Shown piece after piece: positions 42,347 through 50,819 of a stretch of 64,000 bases of DNA; the first letter of the stretch is position 1; each line of letters begins with the position of its first letter. The notes under the pieces are model-generated. The model was not told the DNA's origin, ran no database searches, and saw only the letters and a program-made list of their open reading frames with translations. A program made the position numbers and the translations under genes. The stretch covers positions 434,001-498,000 of the forward strand of contig NZ_JADWPD010000002.1 of NCBI RefSeq assembly GCF_017308975.1. The letters are read 5' to 3'. The DNA is from Amycolatopsis sp. MtRt-6 (lineage in GTDB: Bacteria > Actinomycetota > Actinomycetes > Mycobacteriales > Pseudonocardiaceae).

Positions 42347-43196
42347 GCGCGCTGCGCATCAGCCGCGCCGCGGCGGGCAGGCGGTCGCCCGCGGCCCAGA
42401 ACAGCGTGATCGTGCGCCGGCAGTCCGGGCTGTCCACCGGGAGCCAGACGACCGGCACCTGCGCGGAGACCTGGCGGGCCATCGCCGGGTTCAGCCCGAT
42501 GCCCAGGCCCGCGCTGATGAGTTCCTGGATCGCGGCGGTTTCGTCGCCTTCGAAGACGATCTTCGGCGTCAGGCCGCGGGCGGCGAAGAGCCGGTCGAGC
42601 AGCCGCCGGTGCCAGTGCCCGCGGCGGGCGGTGACGAACGGCTCCCCGGCGAGGTCGTCGATGCCGACCGAGGCGCGGTCCGCCAGCCGGTGCCCGAGCG
42701 AGGTGGCCACCAGCACCGGCTCGTCGAGCAGCTGCACCCCGGCCAGGCCCTCGTCGGGAATCGGTTGCGACGCCACGCAAAGGTCGACTTCCTGGGCACG
42801 CAAGGCTCGCGCCATCGCCTCGGCGGGCAGCTGGTGCAGTTCGACCTCGACGTCCGGGTGGGCCCGCTTGAACGCGGCGAGCGGCCGGGTCAGGGTGAGA
42901 AAGGTTTCCGACGCCAGCCGCACGGTGCCGAAGCCCTCGCCGGTCGCGTCGGCGACCGCGCGGCGGCCCGCGTCGAGCTCCCCGAGCGCGCGTTCGACGT
43001 AGCCGCGGAAGAGCTTGCCGGCGTCGTTGAGCCGCAGCCGACCGGCCCGGTCGAACAGCGGCGTGCCCAGCTCGTTCTCCAGCCGGGCGATGGTCCGGCT
43101 CAGCGAAGGCTGGGCGACGCGCAGCTCCTCGGCCGCGCGGCTGAGGTGCTCCAGCCGGGCCACCACGAGGAACTGCCGCAGGGTCCCCAGATCCAC
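42315..43196 (-). CDS. LysR-type transcriptional regulator
   Basis: 293 aa from GTG. N-terminal winged HTH (about 1-60): LRQFLVVARLEHLSRAAEELRVAQPSLSRTIARLE split over the usual helices; the rest is the two-lobed effector domain (VRLASETFLTLTRPLAAF, LISAGLGIGLNPAM). It diverges from the multicopper oxidase gene with 76 bp between starts, so it probably controls that gene and itself. Confidence 0.92.
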   Translation of the reverse strand: MDLGTLRQFLVVARLEHLSRAAEELRVAQPSLSRTIARLENELGTPLFDRAGRLRLNDAGKLFRGYVERALGELDAGRRAVADATGEGFGTVRLASETFLTLTRPLAAFKRAHPDVEVELHQLPAEAMARALRAQEVDLCVASQPIPDEGLAGVQLLDEPVLVATSLGHRLADRASVGIDDLAGEPFVTARRGHWHRRLLDRLFAARGLTPKIVFEGDETAAIQELISAGLGIGLNPAMARQVSAQVPVVWLPVDSPDCRRTITLFWAAGDRLPAAARLMRSALTAWEWGPPS

Positions 43197-43272
43197 GTCA
43201 TGCCTCCCGCATCATAACGCCATAGCGATATTGATCTTAGACACAATGCATTCCCGGTCATAGCTTCGAAGT
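43197..43272. promoter_or_regulatory. Divergent control region between LysR and multicopper oxidase genes
   Basis: A short AT-richer stretch (catagcgatattgatcttag inside it) between two divergent GTG starts. It offers several T-N11-A arrangements usual for LysR boxes, but none stands out enough to be named. Confidence 0.4.
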
Positions 43273-45150
43273 GTGGAGAGACAAGGAAAAACGAGCTGGG
43301 CGCTGCGGGTCGTGGCGGCCGCGCACCTGGTGGCGATCGCCGGTCAGCCGGTGTTCGCCGGCGTGTACCTCAGCGGCGACTACGACGGGCTGCGCCTGCA
43401 CGCGACCGGCGCCGACGTCGTCACGTCCCTCGGGTACGCGCAGCTGATCGTGGCGATCGTGGTCTGGGTCCGGCTGCGACGGGTGTGGCCGTTCCTCGCC
43501 ACAGCGGCGGTGGCGGCCGCGGAGACGGTCCAGTACTTCGCCGGGCTGGACGGCGCGTTGTGGCTGCACCTCCCGCTGGGTGTGCTGACCGTCGCGGGGC
43601 TCGTCACGCTGGTCGTCGCGCTGTGGCGCCGTCCCCTGGAGGCCGTCGATGGGTTGCTGACTGGGACAGCAGCGCTGTCCACGGCGGCCGCGCTCTCGCG
43701 GCGTCCCCCGGTCACCGGCGCCGAGCTCCGCAGCGCCGTACCGCTGCCGCCGGCGTTCCAGGTGCCCCTGCCGCTCCCGCGGGTGCTCGCGCCGGTGGCC
43801 CCCGGCCGCTACGAGATCACCCAGCGCGTCGCGGAAATCGAGATCCTGCCCGGGATCCGGACGCCGATGTGGACCTACGGCGGCACGTTCCCGGGCCCGG
43901 CGATCGAAGCGCGGCGGGGCCGGCCGATCACCGTGACCCACCGCAACGAGCTGCCCGTGCCGACCGTGGTGCACCTGCACGGCGGGCGGACGCCGGCGGA
44001 CTCCGACGGTTACCCGACCGACCTGGTACTGCCCGCGAACTGGACCGACGGCCACCACGCGATGCCCGACCCGCGGGCCGTGCGGACCCACCTGACCCGC
44101 GACTACACGTTCCCGCACGACCAGCGGCCGGCGTTGCTCTGGTACCACGACCACCGGATGGACTTCACGGCTCCGGCGCTCTGGCGCGGCCTCGCCGGGC
44201 TGCACATCGTGCGCGACGACGCCGAAGAAGCGCTCGGCCTGCCGTCGGGTCCGCGGGAACTGCCGCTGCTGATCGCCGACCGCGCGTTCGCCGCGGACGG
44301 CAGCCTCGACTACCCGTCCGTGGACGGCACCCTGCGGGAACGGCCGGGCGTGCGCGAGAGCTTCCTCGGCGGCGTGCTCGGCGACGTCATCCTCGTCAAC
44401 GGCGCGCCGTGGCCGGTGCACGAGGTCGACGCGGCCCGGTACCGCCTGCGCGTCCTCAACGCGTCGAACGCCCGGCACTACGAACTCGAGGCGGTCGCCG
44501 ACGACGGGCGCCGGCTCCCGCTCGTCCAGATCGGCGCGGACCTGGGACTTCTGGAAGCCCCGGTCACCCACGCGGCCCTGCCGATCGGGCCGGCCGAACG
44601 CTACGACGTCGTCGTCGACTTCGCGGACGTCCCGGTCGGCGGCCGCGTCCGGCTGCTCAACCGGCTGGGGTCCGGCCGCACCGCCGAGGTGATGGCCTTC
44701 CGGGTCGCACGCCGCGCGCGGGACGACAGCCGCGTGCCCGCCGTGCTCTCGACGGACCTGCCGTCGTGGGACCGGCCGGTCCGGGTGCGCGACTTCGCCT
44801 TCCGCGCCGGGCACCTGGACCACGGGCGCGGCTGGCTGATCGACGGGCGGCCGTTCGACCCGGCCCGCACGGACGTCACCGTCTCCCTCGGCGACGTCGA
44901 GGTGTGGCGGCTGGTCGCCGACGTCCACCACCCGGTGCACCTGCACCTCGCGGGGTTCCGCGTGCGCTCGCGCGGCGGGCGGCCGCCGCTGCCGCACGAC
45001 GCCGGGCTCAAGGACACCGTCTCGCTGCGCCCGGGGGAAGCCGCGGAGATCGTCGCCCGCTTCGACGGCTACCGCGGCCGGTACCTCTTCCATTGCCACA
45101 ACGCCGAGCACGAGGACATGGGCATGATGGCGAACCTCGAAATCACCTGA
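43273..45150 (+). CDS. Membrane-fused multicopper oxidase (laccase/bilirubin-oxidase-like)
   Basis: 625 aa from GTG. The first 130 residues form about four membrane helices (ALRVVAAAHLVAIAGQPVFAGVYL, ...AQLIVAIVVWVRL, ...LPLGVLTVAGLVTLVVAL); the rest is a three-domain multicopper oxidase. Copper motifs: HLHGG (about 234), WYHDHRM (about 290), HPVHLHLAGF (about 553) and HCHNAEHEDMGMM (about 607, T1 Cys and axial Met). All four sets of ligands appear intact, so it should be active. An oxidase held on the outer face of the membrane could oxidise phenols or metal ions. It diverges from a LysR regulator. Confidence 0.9.
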   Translation: MERQGKTSWALRVVAAAHLVAIAGQPVFAGVYLSGDYDGLRLHATGADVVTSLGYAQLIVAIVVWVRLRRVWPFLATAAVAAAETVQYFAGLDGALWLHLPLGVLTVAGLVTLVVALWRRPLEAVDGLLTGTAALSTAAALSRRPPVTGAELRSAVPLPPAFQVPLPLPRVLAPVAPGRYEITQRVAEIEILPGIRTPMWTYGGTFPGPAIEARRGRPITVTHRNELPVPTVVHLHGGRTPADSDGYPTDLVLPANWTDGHHAMPDPRAVRTHLTRDYTFPHDQRPALLWYHDHRMDFTAPALWRGLAGLHIVRDDAEEALGLPSGPRELPLLIADRAFAADGSLDYPSVDGTLRERPGVRESFLGGVLGDVILVNGAPWPVHEVDAARYRLRVLNASNARHYELEAVADDGRRLPLVQIGADLGLLEAPVTHAALPIGPAERYDVVVDFADVPVGGRVRLLNRLGSGRTAEVMAFRVARRARDDSRVPAVLSTDLPSWDRPVRVRDFAFRAGHLDHGRGWLIDGRPFDPARTDVTVSLGDVEVWRLVADVHHPVHLHLAGFRVRSRGGRPPLPHDAGLKDTVSLRPGEAAEIVARFDGYRGRYLFHCHNAEHEDMGMMANLEIT

Positions 45151-45371
45151 TACGGGCTGTCGCGTGCCGTCACCCGGTCGTGGCGCCGCGGGTGCCGAAC
45201 GAGGGGCGGCGGCTTCCGCACCGACCACCTCGGGCGTGGGCGCCACTGGGCCGGACGGGCCACGACGGCGGAGCCCGAGTGAAGGTCCTTTCCCTGTGAA
45301 ACTCCCACCACTAGCGTTTCGAGCGAGGGGAAACCCTTTTCTGCCAGGGAAACGACCGAGGAGTTCAATCG

Positions 45372-46223
45372 ATGACCGCTCTCGAGAAGCCCGTGACCCG
45401 CACCGCGTACCAGCAGTCGGTGGCCGACTACTGGAACGCGGAGAAGGATCCGGTGAACCTCCGGCTGGGCGACGTCGACGGTCTGTACCACCACCACTAC
45501 GGCCTCGGCGACTACGACCCGGCCGTGCTCGAGACCCCGGCCGACCGGCGCGACGAGGCGATCATCGCGGAAATGCACCGGCTCGAGACCGCGCAGGCGG
45601 ACGTCCTCCTCGACCACCTGGGCCCGATCGCGCCGGAGGACCGGCTGCTCGACGCCGGCTGCGGCCGCGGCGGCACGAGCGTCATGGCCCACCTGCGGTT
45701 CGGCTGCCAGGTCGACGGCATCTCCATTTCGGAGCAGCAGGTCGGGTTCGCCAACGCGCACGTGCGGCAGCGCGGGATCGACGGCTCGGTGCGCTACCAC
45801 CTGCGGAACATGCTCGACACCGAGTTCGAATCCGGGTCGTTCCAGGGCATCTGGAACAACGAGAGCACGATGTACGTGGACCTGAACGACCTGTTCGCCG
45901 AGCACGCGCGGCAGCTCAAGCCCGGCGGCCGGTACGTCACGATCACCGGGTGCTACAACGACGTCACGGGCGGCCGGTCGCGCGCGGTGAGCCAGATCGA
46001 CCAGCACTACATCTGCAACATCCACGCCCGTAGCGACTACTTCAAGGCCATGGTGGCCAACGGGTTCGTGCCGATCAACGTCGTCGACCTGACCGCGGCG
46101 ACGATCCCCTACTGGGAACTGCGCGAGAAGTCGTCGGTCGCCACCGGCGTCGAAAAGCCGTTCCTGACCGCCTACCGCGAAGGCAGTTTCCACTACCTGC
46201 TCATCGCCGCCGACCGCGTCTGA
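45372..46223 (+). CDS. gppmt: Geranyl diphosphate 2-C-methyltransferase (2-methylisoborneol pathway)
   Basis: 283 aa, GAGGAG before ATG. SAM motif I LLDAGCGRGGTSVMAH (about 94-109), DGISISEQQVGFANAHV, the acidic substrate segment WNNESTMYVDLNDLF, and GRYVTITGCYNDVTGG. This matches the C-methyltransferase that converts geranyl diphosphate to 2-methylgeranyl diphosphate, the committed step to the earthy odorant 2-methylisoborneol. The synthase follows after 12 bp. The 221-bp gap upstream (45151-45371) holds no gene. Confidence 0.93.
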   Translation: MTALEKPVTRTAYQQSVADYWNAEKDPVNLRLGDVDGLYHHHYGLGDYDPAVLETPADRRDEAIIAEMHRLETAQADVLLDHLGPIAPEDRLLDAGCGRGGTSVMAHLRFGCQVDGISISEQQVGFANAHVRQRGIDGSVRYHLRNMLDTEFESGSFQGIWNNESTMYVDLNDLFAEHARQLKPGGRYVTITGCYNDVTGGRSRAVSQIDQHYICNIHARSDYFKAMVANGFVPINVVDLTAATIPYWELREKSSVATGVEKPFLTAYREGSFHYLLIAADRV

Positions 46224-46235
46224 GGCAGGCACACC

Positions 46236-47330
46236 GTGACTGAGTGTCCACAGTGGACCACGGCCGGGCTGCCGGCGGGACCGTTCGGGCTCGGCACGTC
46301 GGCGGCGCGGATCGCGACCCGGTTCGCGCCGTCGCCCGGCCAGGATCCGGCGTACGCGTACCTCCCGTGGGGCGACGGCAGCGCTTCGCCGCTGTACTGC
46401 CCGGTCGTGGGCCGCGTCGACGACGGCCTGGCCGCGGAGGTCGACCGGCGGCTCGTCACCTGGGCGGCCGGCTGCGGGTTCACCGGCAAGGGCCTGGCGC
46501 AGATCGCCGGGGCCGGGTTCGGCAGGCTGGCGATGCTCGCCCACGCCGACTGCGACGACCCGGACCGGCTGCTCGTCGCGGCCCAGCTCAACGCGGTCTG
46601 GTGGGCGGCCGACGACTACTACGCCGACGACAGCACGCTCGGCGCGGCCCCGACCGAGCTCCCGCCGCGGCTGGCGCTCGTCATGGCGGCGATGGACCCG
46701 GTCGCCCCGGCCGGGGAGTTTTCGGAGCCCCTCGAAGAGGCGTTGCGCGGCGACCCGATCCTCGTCGGGCTGCACTCGGCGATCGACCACCTGGGCCGCC
46801 ACGGCTCCCCGGTGCTCGTGCAGCGCGTCTGCTACGCGACGTTCTCGATGTTCGTCAGCTGGGACGCCTACGCGGCGTGGCGCCACACCGGGAGCTACCC
46901 CCCGGCGTGGGAGTACCTGGCAGCCCGCCAGCACGACAGCTTCTACACGTCGATGACGCTCGTCGACGCCGTCGGCGGCTACGAGCTGGCCGCCCCGTTC
47001 TACTACGACCCGCGCGTGCGCGAGGCGATGATGCGGGCCGGAACGGCGTCGGTGCTGGTCAACGACCTGCATTCGGTGGCCAAGGACGCGGCGGACGAGA
47101 AGCCGGTGTGCAACATGGTGCTGCAGATCGCCGCCGACCGGGGCTGCCCGGTCGAAGAGGCGGTCGAGGCCACGGTGGCCCTGCACAACCGGATCGTCCA
47201 CGAGTTCGAGGACGGCCACCGCGAGCTGCTGGCCGTGCCGTCCCCGGAACTGCAGCGCTTCCTGGTGGGCGTCCGTTCCTGGATGGGCGGCGGCTTCACC
47301 TGGCACGCCACCAATCCCCGGTATCAGTAG
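46236..47330 (+). CDS. tpc: 2-methylisoborneol synthase (class I terpene cyclase)
   Basis: 364 aa from GTG. Metal-binding motif 1 is DDYYADD (about 125-131) and motif 2 is NDLHSVAKD (about 275-283, an NSE-type motif ending in Asp instead of Glu). The N-terminal region is shorter than in streptomycete homologues, which carry a long Pro-rich extension. It cyclises 2-methylgeranyl diphosphate. With the upstream methyltransferase it makes 2-methylisoborneol, or possibly 2-methylenebornane, which uses the same substrate and a close relative. The usual cyclic-nucleotide-binding partner gene is missing. Confidence 0.9.
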   Translation: MTECPQWTTAGLPAGPFGLGTSAARIATRFAPSPGQDPAYAYLPWGDGSASPLYCPVVGRVDDGLAAEVDRRLVTWAAGCGFTGKGLAQIAGAGFGRLAMLAHADCDDPDRLLVAAQLNAVWWAADDYYADDSTLGAAPTELPPRLALVMAAMDPVAPAGEFSEPLEEALRGDPILVGLHSAIDHLGRHGSPVLVQRVCYATFSMFVSWDAYAAWRHTGSYPPAWEYLAARQHDSFYTSMTLVDAVGGYELAAPFYYDPRVREAMMRAGTASVLVNDLHSVAKDAADEKPVCNMVLQIAADRGCPVEEAVEATVALHNRIVHEFEDGHRELLAVPSPELQRFLVGVRSWMGGGFTWHATNPRYQ

Positions 47331-47353
47331 TTCCCGGCGGCTCGGCAACCCGC

Positions 47354-48355
47354 CTAGAGCACGAACCCCGTCGGGAACGGGTCGTCCGGGTCCAGCAGGT
47401 ACGTGGCCGTTCCCGTGATCCAGGCCCGGCCCGCGAACTCCGGGACCACCGCCGGCACGCCGCCGACCGTGGTTTCCGCGACCAGCGAGCCGGTGAACGT
47501 CGTGCCGATGAACGAACTGTTCTCGAACGGCGTGTGCAGCGGCAGCTCGCCCCGGGCGTGCAGCTGCGCCATCCGGGCGGACGTTCCCGTGCCGCACGGT
47601 GACCGGTCGAACCAGCCCGGGTGGATCGCCATCGCGTTCCGCGACGCGCGCGCGTCCGAGCCCGGCGCCAGGAACTGGACGTGCTTGCAGCCGCCGATCA
47701 GCGGGTCCTCCGGGTGCTTCGGCGGCCGCTGCTCGTTGATCGCCGCCATGATCGACAGGCCCGCGCCGAGGATCCGGTCCTTCTCCGCCCGGTCGAACGG
47801 GATGTCCACAGAGGACAATTCCAGGATGGCGTAGAAGTTCCCGCCGTACGCCAGGTCGTAGCGGACGTCACCGAGTCCCGGCACCGAAACCACGGCGTCG
47901 CGCTCGGCGAGGAACGAGGCCACATTGCGCAGCTTCACGCTCACAGCACGGCCGTCGCGGACCGTCACCTCGGCGTGCACCAGCCCCGCCGGGGTGTCCA
48001 GGCGCACCACCGTCGTCGGCTCGGTCACCTCGACCATGCCCGTCTCCACCAGCACCGTCGCCACGCCGATCGTGCCGTGGCCGCACATCGGCAGGCAGCC
48101 GGACACCTCGATGTACAGCACGCCCCAGTCCGCGTCGTCGCGGCAGGGCGGCTGCAGGATCGCGCCGCTCATCGCCGAGTGGCCGCGCGGCTCGTTCACC
48201 AGGAATTGCCGGAGGTGGTCCAGGTGTGCCATGAAGTACCGGCGGCGCTCGGCCATCGTGGCGCCGGGAATGGGCGCCACGCCGCCGGTCACCACCCGGG
48301 TCGGCATGCCCTCGGTGTGCGAGTCGACCGCCGTGATCGCGCGCGAAGACCGCAT
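47354..48355 (-). CDS. 4-hydroxyproline 2-epimerase (proline racemase family)
   Basis: 333 aa, ATG directly abutting the stop of the upstream deaminase gene. The two catalytic Cys of an epimerase are both present, in PMCGHGTIG and RSPCGTGTS, which argues against a dehydratase (which has Thr at one site). It interconverts trans-4-hydroxy-L-proline and cis-4-hydroxy-D-proline. Last gene of a six-gene minus-strand set; the neighbouring genes supply the next steps. Confidence 0.9.
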   Translation of the reverse strand: MRSSRAITAVDSHTEGMPTRVVTGGVAPIPGATMAERRRYFMAHLDHLRQFLVNEPRGHSAMSGAILQPPCRDDADWGVLYIEVSGCLPMCGHGTIGVATVLVETGMVEVTEPTTVVRLDTPAGLVHAEVTVRDGRAVSVKLRNVASFLAERDAVVSVPGLGDVRYDLAYGGNFYAILELSSVDIPFDRAEKDRILGAGLSIMAAINEQRPPKHPEDPLIGGCKHVQFLAPGSDARASRNAMAIHPGWFDRSPCGTGTSARMAQLHARGELPLHTPFENSSFIGTTFTGSLVAETTVGGVPAVVPEFAGRAWITGTATYLLDPDDPFPTGFVL

Positions 48356-49267
48356 CTACGCCACCCCCAGCGCCGCGAGCGCGCGGCCCATGTCGGCGCG
48401 GACCTGCTCGCGGTGGACGTCCGAGAGCGGCCCCCGCGGTGGACGGCACGGCCCGCCGCGGCGGCCCACCATGTCCATCCCGAGCTTGATGGCCTGGACG
48501 AACTCGGTGCGCGAATCCCAGCGGAACGCGGCCACCAGTGGTTCGTACAGCGCCCTGGCCTCCTCGAGCTTGCCCGCCGTGGCCAGCTCGAACAACCGCG
48601 CCGACTCGGCCGGGAACACGTTCGGGAACCCGGCGAACCACCCCGTGGCGCCCATCAGCAGGCTTTCCAGGACGACGTCGTCGGCGCCGCCGATCACCGC
48701 CAGCTCCGGCGCGCGCTCGCGGATCTCCAGCACGCGGCGGACGTCGCCGGAGAACTCCTTGACGGCCACCACGTTGTCGATCTGCGCGATCTCGGCCAGC
48801 AGGTCCGGTGTCAGGTCGACCTTGGTGTCGAACGGGTTGTTGTAGACCATCACCGGCAGGCCCGCCGACGCCACCGCCTCGAAGTGGGCGAGCACCTCGC
48901 CGCGGTTGGCGCGGTAGAGCGTCGGCGGCAGGCACAGCACGCCGTGCGCGCCGTCCTCGGCCGCCGCCTCGGCCCAGTACCGGGCCTGGTGCGCGCCGGG
49001 ACCGTGGACGCCGACGACGACGATCCCGTCCGTCCCGACGGCCTCGATCGCGGTGCGGGCGACGCGCCGGCGTTCGTCGTCGGTGAGCGAGGAGTACTCG
49101 CCGAGGGAACCGTTCGGGCCGACGCCGCGGCAGCCGTTTTCGACGAGCCACCGGCAGTGTTCGGCGTAGGCGTCGTAGTCGACGGCCAGCCCGGCCGGCG
49201 CGGCGTCGTCGGCCCGGTAGGGCAACGCGGCGGCGACGACCACGCCGCCGAGGTCGCGGGGACTCAT
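48356..49267 (-). CDS. DapA-superfamily lyase, probable 1-pyrroline-4-hydroxy-2-carboxylate deaminase
   Basis: 303 aa from ATG 49267, GAAGGAG upstream and a 4-bp overlap with the preceding oxidoreductase. DHDPS-fold signs: GPNGSLGEYSSLTDDER, YNNPFDTKVDLTP and the Schiff-base Lys in VAVKEFSGD. In hydroxyproline operons the DapA-like member deaminates Pyr4H2C to alpha-ketoglutarate semialdehyde; context makes this much likelier than dihydrodipicolinate synthase. Confidence 0.85.
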   Translation of the reverse strand: MSPRDLGGVVVAAALPYRADDAAPAGLAVDYDAYAEHCRWLVENGCRGVGPNGSLGEYSSLTDDERRRVARTAIEAVGTDGIVVVGVHGPGAHQARYWAEAAAEDGAHGVLCLPPTLYRANRGEVLAHFEAVASAGLPVMVYNNPFDTKVDLTPDLLAEIAQIDNVVAVKEFSGDVRRVLEIRERAPELAVIGGADDVVLESLLMGATGWFAGFPNVFPAESARLFELATAGKLEEARALYEPLVAAFRWDSRTEFVQAIKLGMDMVGRRGGPCRPPRGPLSDVHREQVRADMGRALAALGVA

Positions 49268-50550
49268 GGGGACTCCTTCGTCGGATCGGCGAGCTCGCCC
49301 AGGCGGATCGGCTGGGCGATCGGACGGTGGTGGCGTTCGGTGCCCCCGCAGAGCGCGGCGACGCTGGGTCCGCACATCCGGCCCTGGCACGGGCCGAGCC
49401 CGGCGCGGGTGCCGAGCTTGAGCGCGTGCGGGCCCGGCGTGGCCGGGTCCGCGGCGGCGGTTCTCAGGTCGCCGTAGGTGGTTTCCTCGCAGCGGCAGAC
49501 GACGGTGTCCGCGCGCAGCCAGCCGGGCCACGCCGCGCCGATGGGGTGGGCGGCGGCGAGGCGGCGGGCGAACGCGCGGGCGTGGTCACGCCGCTTGACC
49601 AGGGCGGGGCCCGGCGTCCGCCCGGCGGCGGCCCACCCGGCGACCGCGCCTTCCGCGGCGGCCGCGGCCGAGCCGCCGATGCCGGTGATCTCCCCCGCGG
49701 CGAACACCCCGGTGACGCTGGTGCGCTGGTCGTCGCCGACCCGGACGAACCCGCCGTCGAGGGCGCAGCCGGCCGCGACGGCCAGTTCGGGTTGCCCCGC
49801 GAAGCCGTGCCCGACGCAGAGGGCGTCGACCTCGTAGGTGCGTTCGGTGCCGGGGACGACCGACCAGTCCGCGCGGACGCGTGCGGTGACGGCTTCGCGC
49901 ACCCGGTCGTCGCCGCGGGCTTCGACCACCGTGCGGCCGAAGTGGTACGGGATGCGGTGCCGGGCCAGCTTGGCCGAGTAACGCACCAGTTCGTTCATCT
50001 TGCCGAGGTGCGCGGCCGCGCGCCAGGACCATCCACTGAGGACAGTGCCAACCGGGTTCGCCTCCAGGACGGCTCGTACTTCGGCGCCGACGTCCACCAG
50101 GGATTGCGCGACCGGCAGGAGGAAGGGCCCGGCCCCGGCGACGAGCACCCGCCGCCCGACGGCGACCCGCTCCCCCTTGGCCAGCGCCTGCGCGGCGCCG
50201 GCGGTGAAGACGCCGGGCAGCTGCCAGCCGGGAAACGGCAGGACGCGGTCGTGCGCGCCGGTGGCGAGCACCAAGGCGTCGGGATCGAGGGTGTGGCGCC
50301 GCCGGTTCGTCCCGTCGGCCGGGCCGCGCAGGACGTGGACCCGCTTGCCTTCCAGGGCCCAGACAGTGCTTTCCGGCCACCACGCGCACCGGTCCAGAAG
50401 TGCCTCGAACCGGTTTCCCGCGCCGCGGTGGTACTGGCCGCCGGGCACGTCGGACTGGTCGAGAACGGTGACGTGGGCCCCGGCGGCGAGCGCGGCTTCG
50501 GCGGCCGCGAGCCCCGCCGGCCCCGCGCCGACGATGACGACGTGCGTCAC
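49264..50550 (-). CDS. FAD/NAD(P) oxidoreductase subunit with C-terminal BFD-like [2Fe-2S] domain (D-hydroxyproline dehydrogenase alpha-type)
   Basis: 428 aa. Two dinucleotide-binding motifs, VVIVGAGPAGLAAAEAALAAG and VGRRVLVAGAGPFLLPVAQSL, then GVFAAGEITGIGG. The C-terminus has an iron-sulfur cluster segment, VVCRCEETTYGDL...GLGPCQGRMCG. This is the alpha-type subunit of heteromeric D-amino-acid dehydrogenases (HcnB/SoxA-like); with the next two genes it forms the D-hydroxyproline dehydrogenase. ATGA overlaps at both ends. Confidence 0.85.
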   Translation of the reverse strand: MTHVVIVGAGPAGLAAAEAALAAGAHVTVLDQSDVPGGQYHRGAGNRFEALLDRCAWWPESTVWALEGKRVHVLRGPADGTNRRRHTLDPDALVLATGAHDRVLPFPGWQLPGVFTAGAAQALAKGERVAVGRRVLVAGAGPFLLPVAQSLVDVGAEVRAVLEANPVGTVLSGWSWRAAAHLGKMNELVRYSAKLARHRIPYHFGRTVVEARGDDRVREAVTARVRADWSVVPGTERTYEVDALCVGHGFAGQPELAVAAGCALDGGFVRVGDDQRTSVTGVFAAGEITGIGGSAAAAAEGAVAGWAAAGRTPGPALVKRRDHARAFARRLAAAHPIGAAWPGWLRADTVVCRCEETTYGDLRTAAADPATPGPHALKLGTRAGLGPCQGRMCGPSVAALCGGTERHHRPIAQPIRLGELADPTKESP

Positions 50551-50819
50551 GCGCTTTCCTCCCGTTCCCGCGACTGCGTCCGGATCTCGTCGCCGTCGGC
50601 GGCCCGGCGACGGCAGGCGCGGACGTCGGCGACGCCGTTGACGGTGAGCAGGCAGTCGAAGCAGGCACCGATGCCGCAGAAGACACCGCGTGGCGCGCCG
50701 GACCGGGTGGTGCGCCAGGACACCCGCCCGGCGGCGAGGAGCACGCCGGCGACGGTCTGCCCGGCGGTGCCGGTCACGGCCTCGCCGTCGACGGTGATCG
50801 TGATCGGGTGGCCGCTCAC
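50547..50819 (-). CDS. Small [2Fe-2S] ferredoxin-like subunit (D-hydroxyproline dehydrogenase gamma-type)
   Basis: 90 aa from GTG, overlapping the genes on both sides by 4 bp. The fold is a plant-type ferredoxin with ITVDGEAVTGTAGQTVAGVLL and cysteines in FCGIGACFDCLLT and VRACRRR. It would carry electrons between the two FAD subunits, as in hydrogen cyanide synthase and related heteromeric dehydrogenases. The ORF is easy to miss because of its size but its coupling makes it secure. Confidence 0.85.
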   Translation of the reverse strand: MSGHPITITVDGEAVTGTAGQTVAGVLLAAGRVSWRTTRSGAPRGVFCGIGACFDCLLTVNGVADVRACRRRAADGDEIRTQSREREESA

